Assembly (NCBI GenBank): GCA_019096195.1
Contig: JAGTXK010000190.1
Span: 124,001-188,000 of the forward strand
Direction of reading: 5' to 3'
DNA length: 64,000 nucleotides
Source: Boletus sp. NGJ
Lineage: Eukaryota; Basidiomycota; Agaricomycetes; Boletales; Boletaceae
Position 1 is the stretch's first letter. Each line of letters begins with the position of its first letter. This document shows, piece after piece, positions 20,361-31,990 of this stretch. A program made the position numbers and the translations under genes. The notes below the pieces were generated by a model. That model saw only the letters and a list, made by a program, of their open reading frames with translations, was not told the origin of the DNA and did not search any database.

Positions 20361-22487
20361 CTAACAATGTAAGCTAAACAAGGTAGGCGCACCGTTAGAC
20401 GGACCCTCCCGTTCGAGGGATCGGATGATTCGTTCGCTTGTTGTGCCTAATAAGACGCGAGCTGTTGTGACGTGGTCTAACATCACTAGAGAAACACGCA
20501 CTTGGCCTGCTTCTGCCGCACCTGCAGTACCTCGTCCACTACGAGAAACTTTGTTTGACAGAGCGGCCTTGGTTGTCGACTCACGCTGCACCATTTGATG
20601 AGTCCTTGTGTACAAACTCGAGGAACAACCGACCTTGGACTCTGGCACTCTGAAAGACGTCGCAACCACTCGCTAAGATGATATGTTGGATACACCATAT
20701 CCGATCGTGTATCAAGGAAGCACTCACTCGCTTGGGTCTAGCGGCAGCCATCGTCGAAGGTCCCACATTGGAGTCTTCCAACCTTGCTGGTGAATGGGAA
20801 CGAGATTGATCATCGGCAGCCTGACGCGACTTTCTGGGAACTCGATCGGGCTTGTGCAATGCCGAGTCCTTGTTGCTCTTCCTGATCCTCGTTGGTAACA
20901 ACCTTTTCAGCTTTGAAATACCCTGAGATGACTTGGCCATATTGACATTTTCTTCTGGAGGTGCATCCAGAGGGGAGGTCGTAGGTAGGGCATCCAAGGA
21001 CTGTGGCACGGCATTGGACGTGCCAGGCGGCGGTACTTCTGGCAGTACTTCTTCCTCGTGGGGATGGACGGAGGACGCCAGGGATAGAGACTGCGGGAGG
21101 GTCAACACGAAAGATGAGAGAATATAGTGACCATTAACCTCGTCGTAATCGAATTCAGGAGCGGGAAAAACCGACGGTGCCTCGACCTACCGGATCGTGA
21201 GAAGTCGGTCCAAGGGGAATGAACGAACGGACGAATACCTCGAGGAGATCGCTACCGCCGTCCTCGTTGTGGGCGACGGACACGACTGGCTTGGGTTTAC
21301 CTGGTTGTTCCTGGTGCACGTACACAGCGAAGGAGTCAGCGCAAATCGTTTTGGTGGCCGAATAGCAAAATCCTACCTTTGCGGAGTCAGTTCGTTCATT
21401 GTTGTGGCTGCCCGATGTCGAAGGCTCAGGCTTCTCGTCTCGTTGTGGCTCCTCAGGAGTAGATAGCTAACATAGTGTGTCAACACAGGAGACACAATGC
21501 AGGCCAGATGCTCACACTGAAAGGTCCATAAAGGTCCGGGAGAATATGATGCAGGGTACGCACACTAATTTTCCCGTCATATAGTCCAGTCGCGAGATAG
21601 CGACTATCCAAGGAGAGGGCAATTGAATATATCGTTGCACTGTCCTCGATGACAGGGCCGATTCGAGTCAATGTTGATGCATCCAGGAATGAGATGGTAC
21701 AGCCTGCAGTGGTAGCAAGGAATCTGCCATTGGTAGCCAGAGCGATAGACTCGAGCCTGCCATCATCGACAATCTGTGATTCGGCAAGCTGGGACCCAGT
21801 GGAGACTTGGAAAGACCGGACTTTGTTGTCCTCGGATGTGGCAAAAATTTGTTGGCCATCGTTTGACCACACAAGTGGAGTGATTATGTGTGTTGATGGT
21901 GTGGTAGTTTTGATATTGATGAGCTCGTCACCGTTGTGAGTGTCAAAGACACGAACGGATTTCCCCTTGCAAGCAGTGGCGATGTGCTTGCCATTTGGTG
22001 AAAATTTGACTCCTGTAACTTCTCCTGGACCGTCATGCTTGAGTGGGCCGACGAGTCTCTCCCCGCTTGTGATGCTCCACACGCTCGCTGTGTTGTCACT
22101 GGTCCCGGTAACGAACCTGGTCGAGTCTGAGGAGACATCGACTGCCCGCACCGAGTTTGTGCCCTCCACATGGATCCTGACCTTTTCACGCAGTTCTGCG
22201 TCCCATACACCCGCCCCGCTCGCATAAATCCCGCACACAACCCATTTGTGATCCCTCGAGACAGATATGGCGCGGAAGTCCATTCCCGTTTGCTCTCCGA
22301 CCTTTTGACCATCTGCAAGTCGCCACCGTCGAACTGCCCCCTCACCTCCAGCCAACAGATGTATTCCGTCATGGTGGAACGCGACTGCACACGCCCCACC
22401 AGAGTGACCGGTATCAAGTACTATTGCTGGGTCTTTCGGAATTGTCAGCATTGGCATTGCACAATCACTCCTCAGAATGCTACACAC
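20361..22487 (-). CDS. WD40-repeat protein with a long disordered C-terminal tail
   Basis: Six exons on the minus strand (21516-22487, 21377-21466, 21239-21310, 21139-21186, 20728-21090, 20361-20672) sum to 1857 nt, 618 residues, with every intron in phase 0. Residues 20-320 hold about six WD40 blades (for example GHSGGACAVAF, VTGTSDNTASVWSI, VTGVKFSPNGKHIATACKGK), expected to form a propeller that binds other proteins. The remaining roughly 290 residues are rich in Pro, Ser, Glu and Lys with a basic patch (KLKRLLPTRIRKSNKD). WD40 tails of NACHT/HET-E-type incompatibility proteins look similar, but no NACHT domain is present. The start could also be the Met about 10 codons inside. Function unknown; it is intact while its duplicate at 58689 is not. 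Confidence 0.8.
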
Positions 22488-22510
22488 CGGTATTTGTCGT
22501 CGACATCCTC

Positions 22511-22567
22511 ACAGCCATGGGCTTTGAAGAGTGAAAGAGAGAGGTGTTTCAGTTTACTCGTGGTGCT
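22511..22567. repeat. Shared junction sequence of WD40-MFS blocks
   Basis: It lies between the divergent WD40 and MFS sequences and recurs at 19938-19994 and, inverted, at about 58545-58590. It probably belongs to the 5' end of the transporter gene or the shared promoter. Confidence 0.75.
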
Positions 22568-22859
22568 CCATAATCAGGTCTGTTTCCACAGGTGCCTCGT
22601 GACTTTGGCGCTTATTATTGCTTACTCGGATCCCGTTCCTCGTTGCAACGCCCAGGCAAGCAGTCGACACTGGCGAGTCCTTTCCTCGTTTCCAAGGGTG
22701 GTCTTACCCTGGGACATGCGATCCTGAATGCTCGTGGTATCTGCCAGGACTCTGTTCACGACGGATTTATAATCCGTATTAAACCGTTTCTGATATCTGC
22801 GCAAAAACACGTGCAGTCCAGGACACTCTCGAGCAGTGAGCGCTCCTATTCCAGAAGGA

Positions 22860-23345
22860 TGTTCTCTACAAGATAGGGAATCTTCGTGCATAGGTCCCCG
22901 GTCCCTTGTTCCAGACCTTTCAATCAAGGCTGGAGTCACTTCATTTATACCTTGGGCGTGCTCCTCGTGCTCCTCTGGATCATCCGATTCTTGGTGTTCA
23001 ACGCTTTACAAAGTCCCAAGTACCTCGTGATTCATGCCAAGGACGAAGTCGTGGTCGAAATCAATTGCACAGTTGCATCTTACAATACGAAGACGAGCTT
23101 GGAACGGGTCCGTCGGTCAGCGGCTGCTGCTAAGAAGAAATAACTGGCGTATTTAACTAGCTTGCTGATTATTCTGTGGGGTAGCTGTTTTATTTTACCT
23201 CTGGCCGTGGACGGGCTGGTTGAAATCGGGTCGTCAATCCAGCGTTTATCGGTCTTGCATTCCCATTGTGAGTACCGGTTTGTTCGTGACGTGCTAGGTA
23301 CTCGGTCTCGTCTTAACTTGGCTGCAGTGGCTTCGTGATATACTA
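22860..23345 (+). pseudogene. MFS transporter remnant (copy B)
   Basis: A plus-strand fragment corresponds to the middle exons of the intact transporter: NQGWSHFIYTLGVLLVLLWI, a FLVFNALQSPKYLV segment, ASYNTKTSLE, then LAYLTSLLIILWG up to a donor-like GTAGCT and a short piece of the following exon. The loop between LE and LAYL is largely deleted, and there are frame breaks. It diverges from the WD40 gene as copy C does from the WD40 pseudogene. Downstream exons are not found. Confidence 0.8.
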
Positions 23346-24031
23346 GCATGTAGGCGTGTCATACCCGACCCTCTCTCACATTTCGGCGGCAGTTCGCCGT
23401 TGAACGTTGAACACCCAGTCATCAAATCGCCAGCCTATGATCTAATCATGTTCAAGTTCGACTTTATTGGTGTCCTGCATTCGACCACTATCACTGCGTT
23501 GTACGCCAACTTGAACACGTCCCTGCCGATCTAGGTGGCGAGTACGACATTCCTTGTAGCGGCATTCATTATCATTATTCCAACATCGCGGAAAATCCGG
23601 CGTCGTCGTTAAAAATCATTGTGAGCGCTAGACATTCTTATATTGGCGACCTTTCGAGAAGTTGATTTTATCTCATCCCCTGAGACTGAGTAAACTAAGC
23701 GTATCGACACAGAGTGGTGGGATGCGCATCCTCGACTGGTGTCGAGATGACACTATGGTTTGGAATATTGAACTCATATCTTCGTTAATTGATGCCATCA
23801 AAAATCTGTGGGCCGTCAAAACATACACACCACACAAACTCCCGGAATCGAATGAATTCCACACTACTAACTTACAATTACGCTACCAATCCCTTTGCCC
23901 ATGAATTCGTCCTGTCTGACATTCATGGCTCATCGTGCGTCATCCATCGTTGAGGTCATCCTCCAATCGAGTATGAAGCATGTCAACAACGCCACGCCGT
24001 CATGTACCCCAGTGTTTTGTCCGTTGCCTCG
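23346..24031. other. Spacer without recognisable genes
   Basis: I see no supported gene, only short overlapping frames. It contains the 3' flank of the minus-strand gene that ends at 24032. Confidence 0.5.
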
Positions 24032-26484
24032 TCATGGCACGGAGGCCCTTCGTCCCGCGTGTCTCACCGCCGCCTTTTGGTACGGCATTGCCGTAGCGCG
24101 TGCGTTCCGCAGTATCGAACGCGGCGGTCCACTCGCAGTCGTTCGTCTGCTACTGCTGGAACCGGCCAAAGCAGACGTCGCCGCGTCCGTGGTTTTGTTC
24201 ACCCCACGCGCGCGGCGAGGTCGGGCGAGGGTACTCGCCACGAGGTCCTCCTCTGCGTCACCCTCTGCGTCGGGCACGAGGAATCGCGTTCGCTTCATGC
24301 GTTCGCGGCGGTCACTGGCAGGGCGGATCTTCTCCGCCTCTTCTTCTCCTTCGCCCTCCTCCCGTCTCCCCATACCACACCGCGCCAGAATGGGTCGCAG
24401 GACCCTTGCGCCGCCCAACGAGGCTTGCAGCTGGGCCCGCTTCCGCGCCTGAACACTTGCCTGCGCCAGGTCTATTCGGTCTTGGTTGTTGTTGGTAGCA
24501 AGGCGTTTCGCGTCGAGGACTGCGCGGGCGGTGGCTACGAGGCGCGCTATTGATTGGCGTGTGGTGCGTTTGTTCGTGCTCGTGTCGTGACTCGCTTTCG
24601 TGCGGTGGGAGGGTGGCGGGGTAGGGCTGCCGAGGGCGGGTGAAAGATGCTTTGAAAACGGTGTCGAGTGGGAGAGACACTGGGTCGAGAGGCCGTCGCG
24701 GTTGATCCAGCATGTAACCAGATGGCCGATCTTCATCTTGCTCGAGTGGTTCCGTCGTTTCCCTTTCAAACCATGGTGGTAGTGGGTCGACAGGGAGCTG
24801 ATCTTGGTCATCTTCAAGGGGCTCCGTCGATTCTCGGTCGAAAGGCGGAGGCGGGGAATCACGGAGGTTCAGAAAACAGGCGCCTTCTCCAAGCGGTTCG
24901 GTGGATTCCCTTTCGAAACAGAGAAGATTCGTCCTGGTTATTCTCGCCTGCATCCGAGACAGAATTTAAACCGGGTTCAGAATCGTCCGGATGATCGATT
25001 GAGCACGTGGGGTCCAACATCGCAAGTGGCGCATCCGAGGCGTTTGTTTGCGGTGGGCAGATAGCAATCGGCTCGCAGGAAATTCGCCGCTCATCTTTGA
25101 TGACGCATGGTGGCGTGGGCTCAAGGTGGCAATTGCGGTCGTTCCGGTTGTCTGCTTCGTAAGAGGGCGTGTCGTCGGCGACCAACGTGAGGGATCGCTC
25201 AAACTCGTCGAGAAGAGTTGCTACGGATGTGGGGTCAGGTGCACCTGCGCGATGTGGCGGTTCTTGCCAGTGGGTCTCGACGGTGTCCTGGGTTCGATCG
25301 CTCGTCACATTGATGGGATCGAGGGAACCGGGATGATAGGTGGGTAGATTGTGGTGATCCATCGAAAATTCTGGCGCCGCGGAGGCAAAGGTGTGCCCAG
25401 GCAAGTCGTTTATCGCCGCGTCCCAGTACGCGTGTGTATCGGCGTGGGATGAGGGGACGTACAACTGCGTTGGCGGAGCGAATCCGGAGCTATACTGATT
25501 CACAGGCGGTTCCTGGACAGGGGTTTGCCTGATTGAGACTGATTGAGGAGCGGCAAACATGTTGTGCAGTGGTGGTACAGGGACATATTCCGGGATCGGG
25601 ATCCACTGGGTCCATGGTATGTGATCGTATGAGGGTGGGGCAGGTGCAGTATCTGTCAGTACGTCCATGTCAACGTCGCTCGATAGGAATGGTGAGGGGG
25701 GTAAACAGTCCATGTCGTCTTGCTGAATAGGTTCAGAATGGGTAGATGTTTCACTACTGTAATAGTGTAGATACTGTGGGTGTAGATTGCTATCGTTTAT
25801 AGGCGAGGTAAATGAAGACTGGGTATTCGTGACCCCATGAGTGTGTGGATATAGATATTGGCTTTAAAGAGATTGTGAGTGAACTACACGCGGATAGAAT
25901 GAAAGATCATACCATGTGTCAGCACTTCTAGGTGGGGTTTCAACTGAGATAGGAATGGGCAAGGGTAGTTGTTGCGCAGATAGTGTGGCGAAGCTCGGTC
26001 GAGTAGCCGGTGGCGGCGATGTCGGATGCCGGACAAGAGTAATGACGCCCGCGGACGCAGGATCGTGTGTAACTTTCTGGTCCGAGAGAGCAGTGGTGGG
26101 TGGCGCTGAGGGTTCTGGAGCCGGTTCAGCCATTCGCGAAGGACCGTACTTCATTTCAAAGTTGTACCACGCACGACGCGACTGCGTGTTGTCACGGACC
26201 GGCTCTTGCGGGATCAGCTGTGGCAGCGTGCCACATGCCTCGCGCAAGAGTCTTCCGAGGAGAGATGTTGAGGAAGGTTGGGAGAGGTGTTTGAGATCGG
26301 CGAGGTAGGTGTCTGGAGGGGATTTCCGTACGATTTGGTAAAAGTAGGTGCCTTGGGATCTAGAGGGGGATGGGCACGGGAAGTGAAATGAAGCATGGTG
26401 TGGTACATACCTGTTCAAACCAAAGCGGGAGGTGTAGCGGAGGGCGAGGGGAAGGGTGATGTTGCGCAGGTCTGTGAGTGGCAT
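24032..26484 (-). CDS. Uncharacterised protein gene with a threefold acidic repeat
   Basis: I do not recognise the family. Exon 1 (26411-26484, start at 26484) joins 25913-26359 through an intron with GTATGT donor and CTAG acceptor, and a phase-matching GTATGA donor and CAG acceptor join that to an exon from 25756, so the ORFs at 25864-26484 and 24859-25713 look like one gene. The middle is Pro/Ser/His-rich. Around 24800-24945 a motif of the type F(E/D)RE(S/T)TEPLE occurs three times in one frame, but that frame differs from the one read upstream and no intron of usual length fits, so a frameshift or mis-splice is possible. The C-terminal part is basic with an Ala/Arg helix. Probably disordered and perhaps nuclear; no function assigned. 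Confidence 0.5.
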
Positions 26485-26649
26485 TGTCAGAGTAACAGAA
26501 GATGATGGTCCTGTGCTGTCCTTTGTGGTGCGTGAAAGGGGCTAATTACCTTGCTTGCACGACCATCCCATCGCACACGTGATCGAAAAAATATGGACAA
26601 ATAATGTTCACACGTGATCTTTAGGCTGGTCGATAGAACGCACTCAAGT
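26485..26649. promoter_or_regulatory. Probable upstream region of the uncharacterised gene
   Basis: Short AT-richer gap between the start codon of the minus-strand gene and the PIF1 remnant. No specific site is recognised. Confidence 0.3.
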
Positions 26650-28957
26650 GATCAATATTCTCTGTTTCGTTCGACTGCACTTGTCATACATGTTTGCGAG
26701 TGTGAATTGATGCCTGCGTCTTTCAGCGTCTGCCACCATGAAAAAGTCGCTTCGTTCATTCGCGACAATCGGTCATCCTCGGCTGTCAATTCGGGAAGAT
26801 GAGGTGATGTTAAAGCTTTTTCATCGAAATCGCGCAGAAGTCGTATTGTCTCTCGTCCGGAACTTCTGGAGAGAGCAACGTATAGGTTGAACGAACTTAA
26901 TTTACCGGTGGGTGGAGGTGCGAGATCGAGAATGACAGCCGGGATCGTTTGACCTTGAGTGCGATAGTCTGTGAGGGCGTACGCGGCGGTTATCAGTGAT
27001 GTGACGTGGGCAGAGCATGGATCACGTCAAGTTGATATCATTGCCAAGGATGAAAAACACACGTTCACTTTGCTCATTGTGAGTATCCCAGATGGGACTT
27101 TTTTACCATTTCAGCAAGTTTGGGCCGAAGTGTCCACACAGTCTCTTCCCTCAGCAAAGGCACCAGGCATGGCTGAAGCACGTACTCATGGTTTCAACTT
27201 CACATTTGCAAAGAGTGATAAAAAGGGAAGCCACTTCAGTACACTCAAGACAATGAAAGAGGTATGTTATTGAATTTTCAGTGGTCACTCACACAGAAGT
27301 AGTACTAACAACAATTTACAGTGGATTGAACACATTTTTGAACCTTACCATCGTCATGTCAAGGTCTTGATGACAATCAATATGCCATTATATATCTAGA
27401 CTGTTATCTGGTGCCACACCAGCAATGAATTCACATTCCTATGTTTTTAACAAATTCCTGCATGTTATCCTTTGCTTTGTTCCTGCTGGTTGTAAGTACT
27501 ACCAGTAATATTGATTTTGCCTCATTTGGTTCTCATTGCATGTTAAATGATAGGCACAGGCACCTTTCAGCCTGCTGATGTGGGTCTAAAACATGTCATC
27601 AAACATCGCCTCGAGCAGCACCAGACACAATATCTCGTGGATTCACACCAACAGCAGATTAAGCAAGGACTGACCACTGACCAGGTTAAGTTCACAATGT
27701 CGCTCCCAGTGTTACGAGATGCATCAGTTTTCTGCCATTGTGAGTGTGTATGAGTTCATGACCAGGCCATTTGGGCGTAAACTGGTCAAAAAGGTTCGTC
27801 AATTTTTATCTCTTATGCTACTAGCATCCTCATAACATGTTATAGTCTTGGGAATGGTGTCAGGTTAAGCAATGGAACTTATCCGCCGATTGTCTGACAA
27901 GTAAAGAGGCACAGAAGGTCCTCAATGATTACTTGTGCACTCATCCAGCACTCCACAATGAAATCAAACATCGAATGGGGATGGTCCATGGACTCCAGGA
28001 TAATCACAACGACTTACCAGATGACCACACTGTTGCTGATGTGGATGATGACATTGATGATGCTGATGTCCCATCCAGTGCAGTGATTCAAGCTGCACTT
28101 GGCTTAGATGCTGCTGACACTAGTAGTATGCTGCCCTAGGTAGACATGGTGCCTCACTGTGTTGACAATGCAGAAAAGGGCCCCAGAAATTTGTTGGTGG
28201 CTGCTGGGGAGCACAAGGATATATGGGCTTTCATCAATTTTGATCAGTGCATGTAACTAGCTCTGCTACTCGTCATGTGTTACTTTCACTACGAACCAGA
28301 TCCCATCACGTGTTATGTTGCTATTGTTAGCAACCAAATGGCTAGAGGTCCGTTATGCCCCAAAAGTTAGCAAACCAACACCCCCGTTATGCGTTATTTT
28401 TACCAACGAAACCACCCCAGCGTTACGCGTTACAGTTGCCTCCATACAGACGCCTACAGTATTGGCAATTGTGTTTGCGTGATTGTTCGTATTATCTTTT
28501 TTGAGTTTTCGTGCAGATTGAGACGGATGGTTTTCTTGATGGGACGGATTGGAATGATTGTCTCAGGTTCCACATCGAAACGAGGTGCAAGCGAGTGTTG
28601 TAGTTTGACAAGGACGAAAGCGGGAGGATGAAGTAGGTCAACGACTCTGTGCGTCCGAGAAGGTGGCGGTTCCGCTTGATTTAAGACGATATCGACGACA
28701 GTACCGCGGGCTCCGTTCGTTATGTCTAGCTCCGTGTGGATGTTTTGAGTGATGAGGACTGGCATGCCTATGGCGAGTTCTAGTATTTCTGGAAGTTCAA
28801 TATGATCTGGATTTGAGGAACAACTGCGAACATGCATTGCATGCACTTCAGCAGCATTCAACGATCGTCGAGCGGTCCGATGTTCGGCTGGAATAACGAA
28901 TACCTGGGAATTTGTTACTTTGCACATCACTGATTTTTGGCTTCGCCCCTGTGTCAC
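26650..28957 (-). pseudogene. PIF1-like helicase C-terminal remnant, interrupted
   Basis: The minus strand reads in two pieces. 28462-28957 encodes the region before the last motifs (LELAIGMPVLITQNIHTELD, then NGARGTVVDIVL). 26650-26992 continues directly with TAAYALTDYRTQGQT (motif V region), FNLYVALSRSSGRE (motif VI) and a C-terminal ERLxxLN-like tail. Joining them across the TA at 26991-26992 restores one frame. The ATPase half (Walker A and B) is absent, so it is a relic of a Helitron-type or free PIF1-like gene, a family abundant in basidiomycetes. It ends about 290 bp upstream of the polo-like kinase start. Confidence 0.85.
26993..28459 (+). pseudogene. Pogo/Fot1-type DDE transposase fragment inside the helicase
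   Basis: The plus strand reads a DDE-superfamily endonuclease: TWAEHGSRQVDII, DEKHTFTLLIVSIPDG, a HGFNFTFAKSDKKGSH segment, an intron with GTATGT donor and TTTACAG acceptor before WIEHIFEPYHRHVK, then GTFQPADVGLKHVIKHRLEQ and an acidic C-terminus ending near 28137. The N-terminal DNA-binding half and first catalytic residues are missing, and stops follow DVK. The non-coding 3' part has several GTTATG/GCGTTA motifs. TA dinucleotides at 26991-26992 and 28460-28461 flank it, fitting Tc1/pogo targeting, but the left end lies inside the gene, so the copy was shortened. Confidence 0.8.
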
Positions 28958-29244
28958 GGGATCGAAGGTCGTGGCTTATAATCAAGCGTTGTACATGATT
29001 ACAGTAAAATGTAACGGTGAATGCCTAGGTACATCCTCTCAGTTACATCCTATACCAAGCAAGGTATCAGTCGGCACTCCCCAGTGAGGTTTGCACGTGA
29101 CCGGGTACAGATGTTGAACTCACACGTGACCACTTACGTAATAAACACGCTACACCCGAGCACGCGGCGACGGCGAGGGTCAGCCACAACTCACTCTGCT
29201 GTGTTTCTCTCATCATCGACGTTTCGAGGTGTTAGGCCACCGAA

Positions 29245-31990
29245 ATGTCTGCTTATACGACCTACTCTAAAATGGCCCCTGCGCAACCTCAATACCAACC
29301 ACAACATCAACTCCAGCGACGTCCCCCGTTTGCGAACGCGATCAACCAAGCGCCATCACCCACCAAGCAGGAAAAAGTCAAAGCCGCACCGCTCGATCCA
29401 CCGTTGCCGAGACAGAACAGTAAGACAACCCCGCCGTCACCGCCCAAGGTCATCACCGACAAGAACAAACTCTTGGAATTCCACCGCGTCGGGTTTTTGG
29501 GCGAGGTCTGTCCAGACGGCGTCCGGCGTACGTGGTCACCGTTGACATTGTTTGACAGGGTGGCTTTGCACGTGTGTACGAAGTCAAGGACGTCCGTGGA
29601 ACGCGCCATGCGTGCAAGGTCGTCACCAAGACATCCCTCAAGACCAAGAAGGCGAAAACCAAGGTCTGTGTCTCTCCCCGACCGAATGCTCGTACTCACC
29701 ATGCCACTAGCTCTACGCGGAAATTAAGATCCATCGTTCGTTGGCACACCCCAACATTGTTCGCTTTTACGAATGTTTTGAGGATGACGAAAACGTCTAC
29801 ATGACCCTCGAGCTCTGTCACAGCGGTTCCCTCATGGACATGCTCCGTCGCCGCCGTCGCTTCACAGAGCCCGAAGCACGTTTCTTCTTGGTACAGATTA
29901 TTGGTGCCTGTAACTACATGCACACCCATCAAGTCATCCACCGTGACCTCAAACTCGGTAATTTATTCCTCGACGCCAACATGAACATCAAAGTCGGCGA
30001 CTTCGGTCTTGCTGCACTCATTGAGAACCCTGGTGAGAGGAAGAAGACCATTTGTGGCACGCCCAATTACATTGCCCCGGAGGTGCTGTTTGACACAGCA
30101 AACGGGCATAGCTTTGAGGTCGACACTTGGTCTATCGGCGTCATTCTCTATACCCTCTTGATTGGTCGTCCCCCTTTTCAAACCAAGGATGTCAAAGACA
30201 TTTACACGTGAGTGTGCACCACCGTCTTGTGCGTCACAGTTTCTGAACTTCACTCTAGCCGGATTCGCGACAACGTTTATGAATTTCCCCAAGAGAAACG
30301 GGTCTCAGCCGATGCACGCGAATGTATCACATCTATTCTAACACCAGACCCGAGTCAACGACCTACGCTTACCGAAATCATCGGGTCACCCTTTATCGAC
30401 TATGGCGTCGTACCACCCTTTATTCCCCTCTCTGCACACGATGCACCACCCGACTTTCGTTATATCACCCGTCCCATGTCGATCGTCAACCTCGCCAAGA
30501 TTAAGAAGGCTGCGCTGCTCGTCGATGATCAAGTCACGAACATAGCCGTACCGGGTGCGCCGTCTGCCAACGTCCAACCCGAGAAAGTCAGTAACCCGAC
30601 AACATCGAGTATCGCGCAACAGGAGAAGGAGTTCCAGAAGGCCGTCCAACCTGGTAGCCCCATCTCTGCCCTACTCAGCTCGGCGAGACAGCCCCTCGTC
30701 ATGTCTACCACCACCACCACAAAAGAGTCGCCGCTCTTCCGTAAGCTCCAGGCCGCCAAGGAGACCAGATCGTCCCCTCTTCGCACTGTGCGTTCGACGC
30801 GCGCGTTGGGGGATATTGAGGAGGAGGAACAGGAGGTACCGCGTGGGACGCGGGAAAAGAACTTTGATTTGCAGAGGCAAAAGGAGCTCGAGTCCCAAAA
30901 GGCGCGGATTGTGGCTCAGATGGCGCCTGTCACAGGACATGGTGCCAACCGGGTCGAGGAGGAACAAGAGAACGTGCCCCCTGTGCGTAAGGACCCGAAA
31001 GGGAAGGAGCGTGCGCGGGACGAGCGCAAAGACGCCGTGTCTGTGCCGGATACGGAGGCGGAGATGCAGCCGCGGATGAATGGGTTCGATGCGGCTGCGC
31101 GAACGTTGACATTGGCTTTTGATGCCAAGGCGATGGGCAAGGTGTTTCGCGACCCGCGCGAGGACGTGTGTCTGCCGGACGAGCGAGTGTTTATCGTGTC
31201 GTGGGTGGACTATTGCAACAAGTATGGGATGGGGTATGCGTTGACGGACGGGTCTGTGGGCGTCCACTTTAATGACAGCACGACGTTGATCCTCTCAGCG
31301 GATAAACAGTGAGTGTTGGTTTGATAGGCTTGACGGGGTGCGCATTTCTGACGGTCACCAAAAGTCATTTTGATTATATCACGTCTCGTCGACATGGACA
31401 GGTCTATGTCCGGAAAAGCTATTCGGTAACCGAATTCCCGGAGGATCTCAAGAACAAGGTGTATCTGCTGAAACATTTTGAGCGGTATATCATGGATCGA
31501 CTGTATGGGGACTACGAATACACGTTCGAGGACGTCGATCGGACGAAGGGGATGGATTTCGTTCAAAAGTATCTACGGATGAAACACGTTATTGTCTTCA
31601 AGATGAGTCACGACGTTCTCCAGGTAAACACCCCTATTTTTCACCCAGTCATCGTCACCCCACGCTAACGCCAGACTCTAGTTCAACTTTTACGACCACT
31701 CGAAAGTGATTTTGTCCTCGCATGGCTTGCTGGTGACGCACATTGACAAGAATTACAAGCTGACGCGATACACGTTGAGCGAGGTGATGGCACAGGCGAT
31801 GCAACCCCCGGTGGCTGATGCGGAGCAAGCCAAGTTTCATCAACGGCTGGTGGACAAGCTCAAGTATTGCAAGGAGGTGCTGACGAGTATACGGAATGCG
31901 AGCGTGAGTGCGGGGGTGGGGACGGGGGAGGAGGATGGAGCGGGGGGTGGTGTGATGAGTAGCAAGGCGTCCAAGGTGTCGTTACGGTAA
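29245..31990 (+). CDS. CDC5: Polo-like mitotic kinase
   Basis: Six exons (29245-29505, 29559-29663, 29711-30207, 30259-31308, 31365-31623, 31682-31990) sum to 2481 nt, 826 residues. The N-terminal kinase domain (about residues 80-345) has the glycine loop [13 protein letters not shown] spanning intron 1, catalytic Lys in [19 protein letters not shown] and the activation segment [15 protein letters not shown] with the conserved Thr. The C-terminus has two polo boxes (starting near [20 protein letters not shown] and [20 protein letters not shown]) that bind primed phosphosites. The Cdc5/Plo1 family drives mitotic entry, cohesin cleavage and cytokinesis. The middle linker is long and basic. A second Met nine codons in is an alternative start. 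Intact. Confidence 0.96.

Noticed and set aside
24002-24553. Long plus-strand ORFs across 23895-25347
   Set aside because: They are antisense shadows of the GC-rich minus-strand gene, which has matching splice signals.
30671-31267. 198-codon minus-strand ORF in the polo-like kinase
   Set aside because: Antisense to the kinase linker and first polo box; composition follows codon bias of the real gene.
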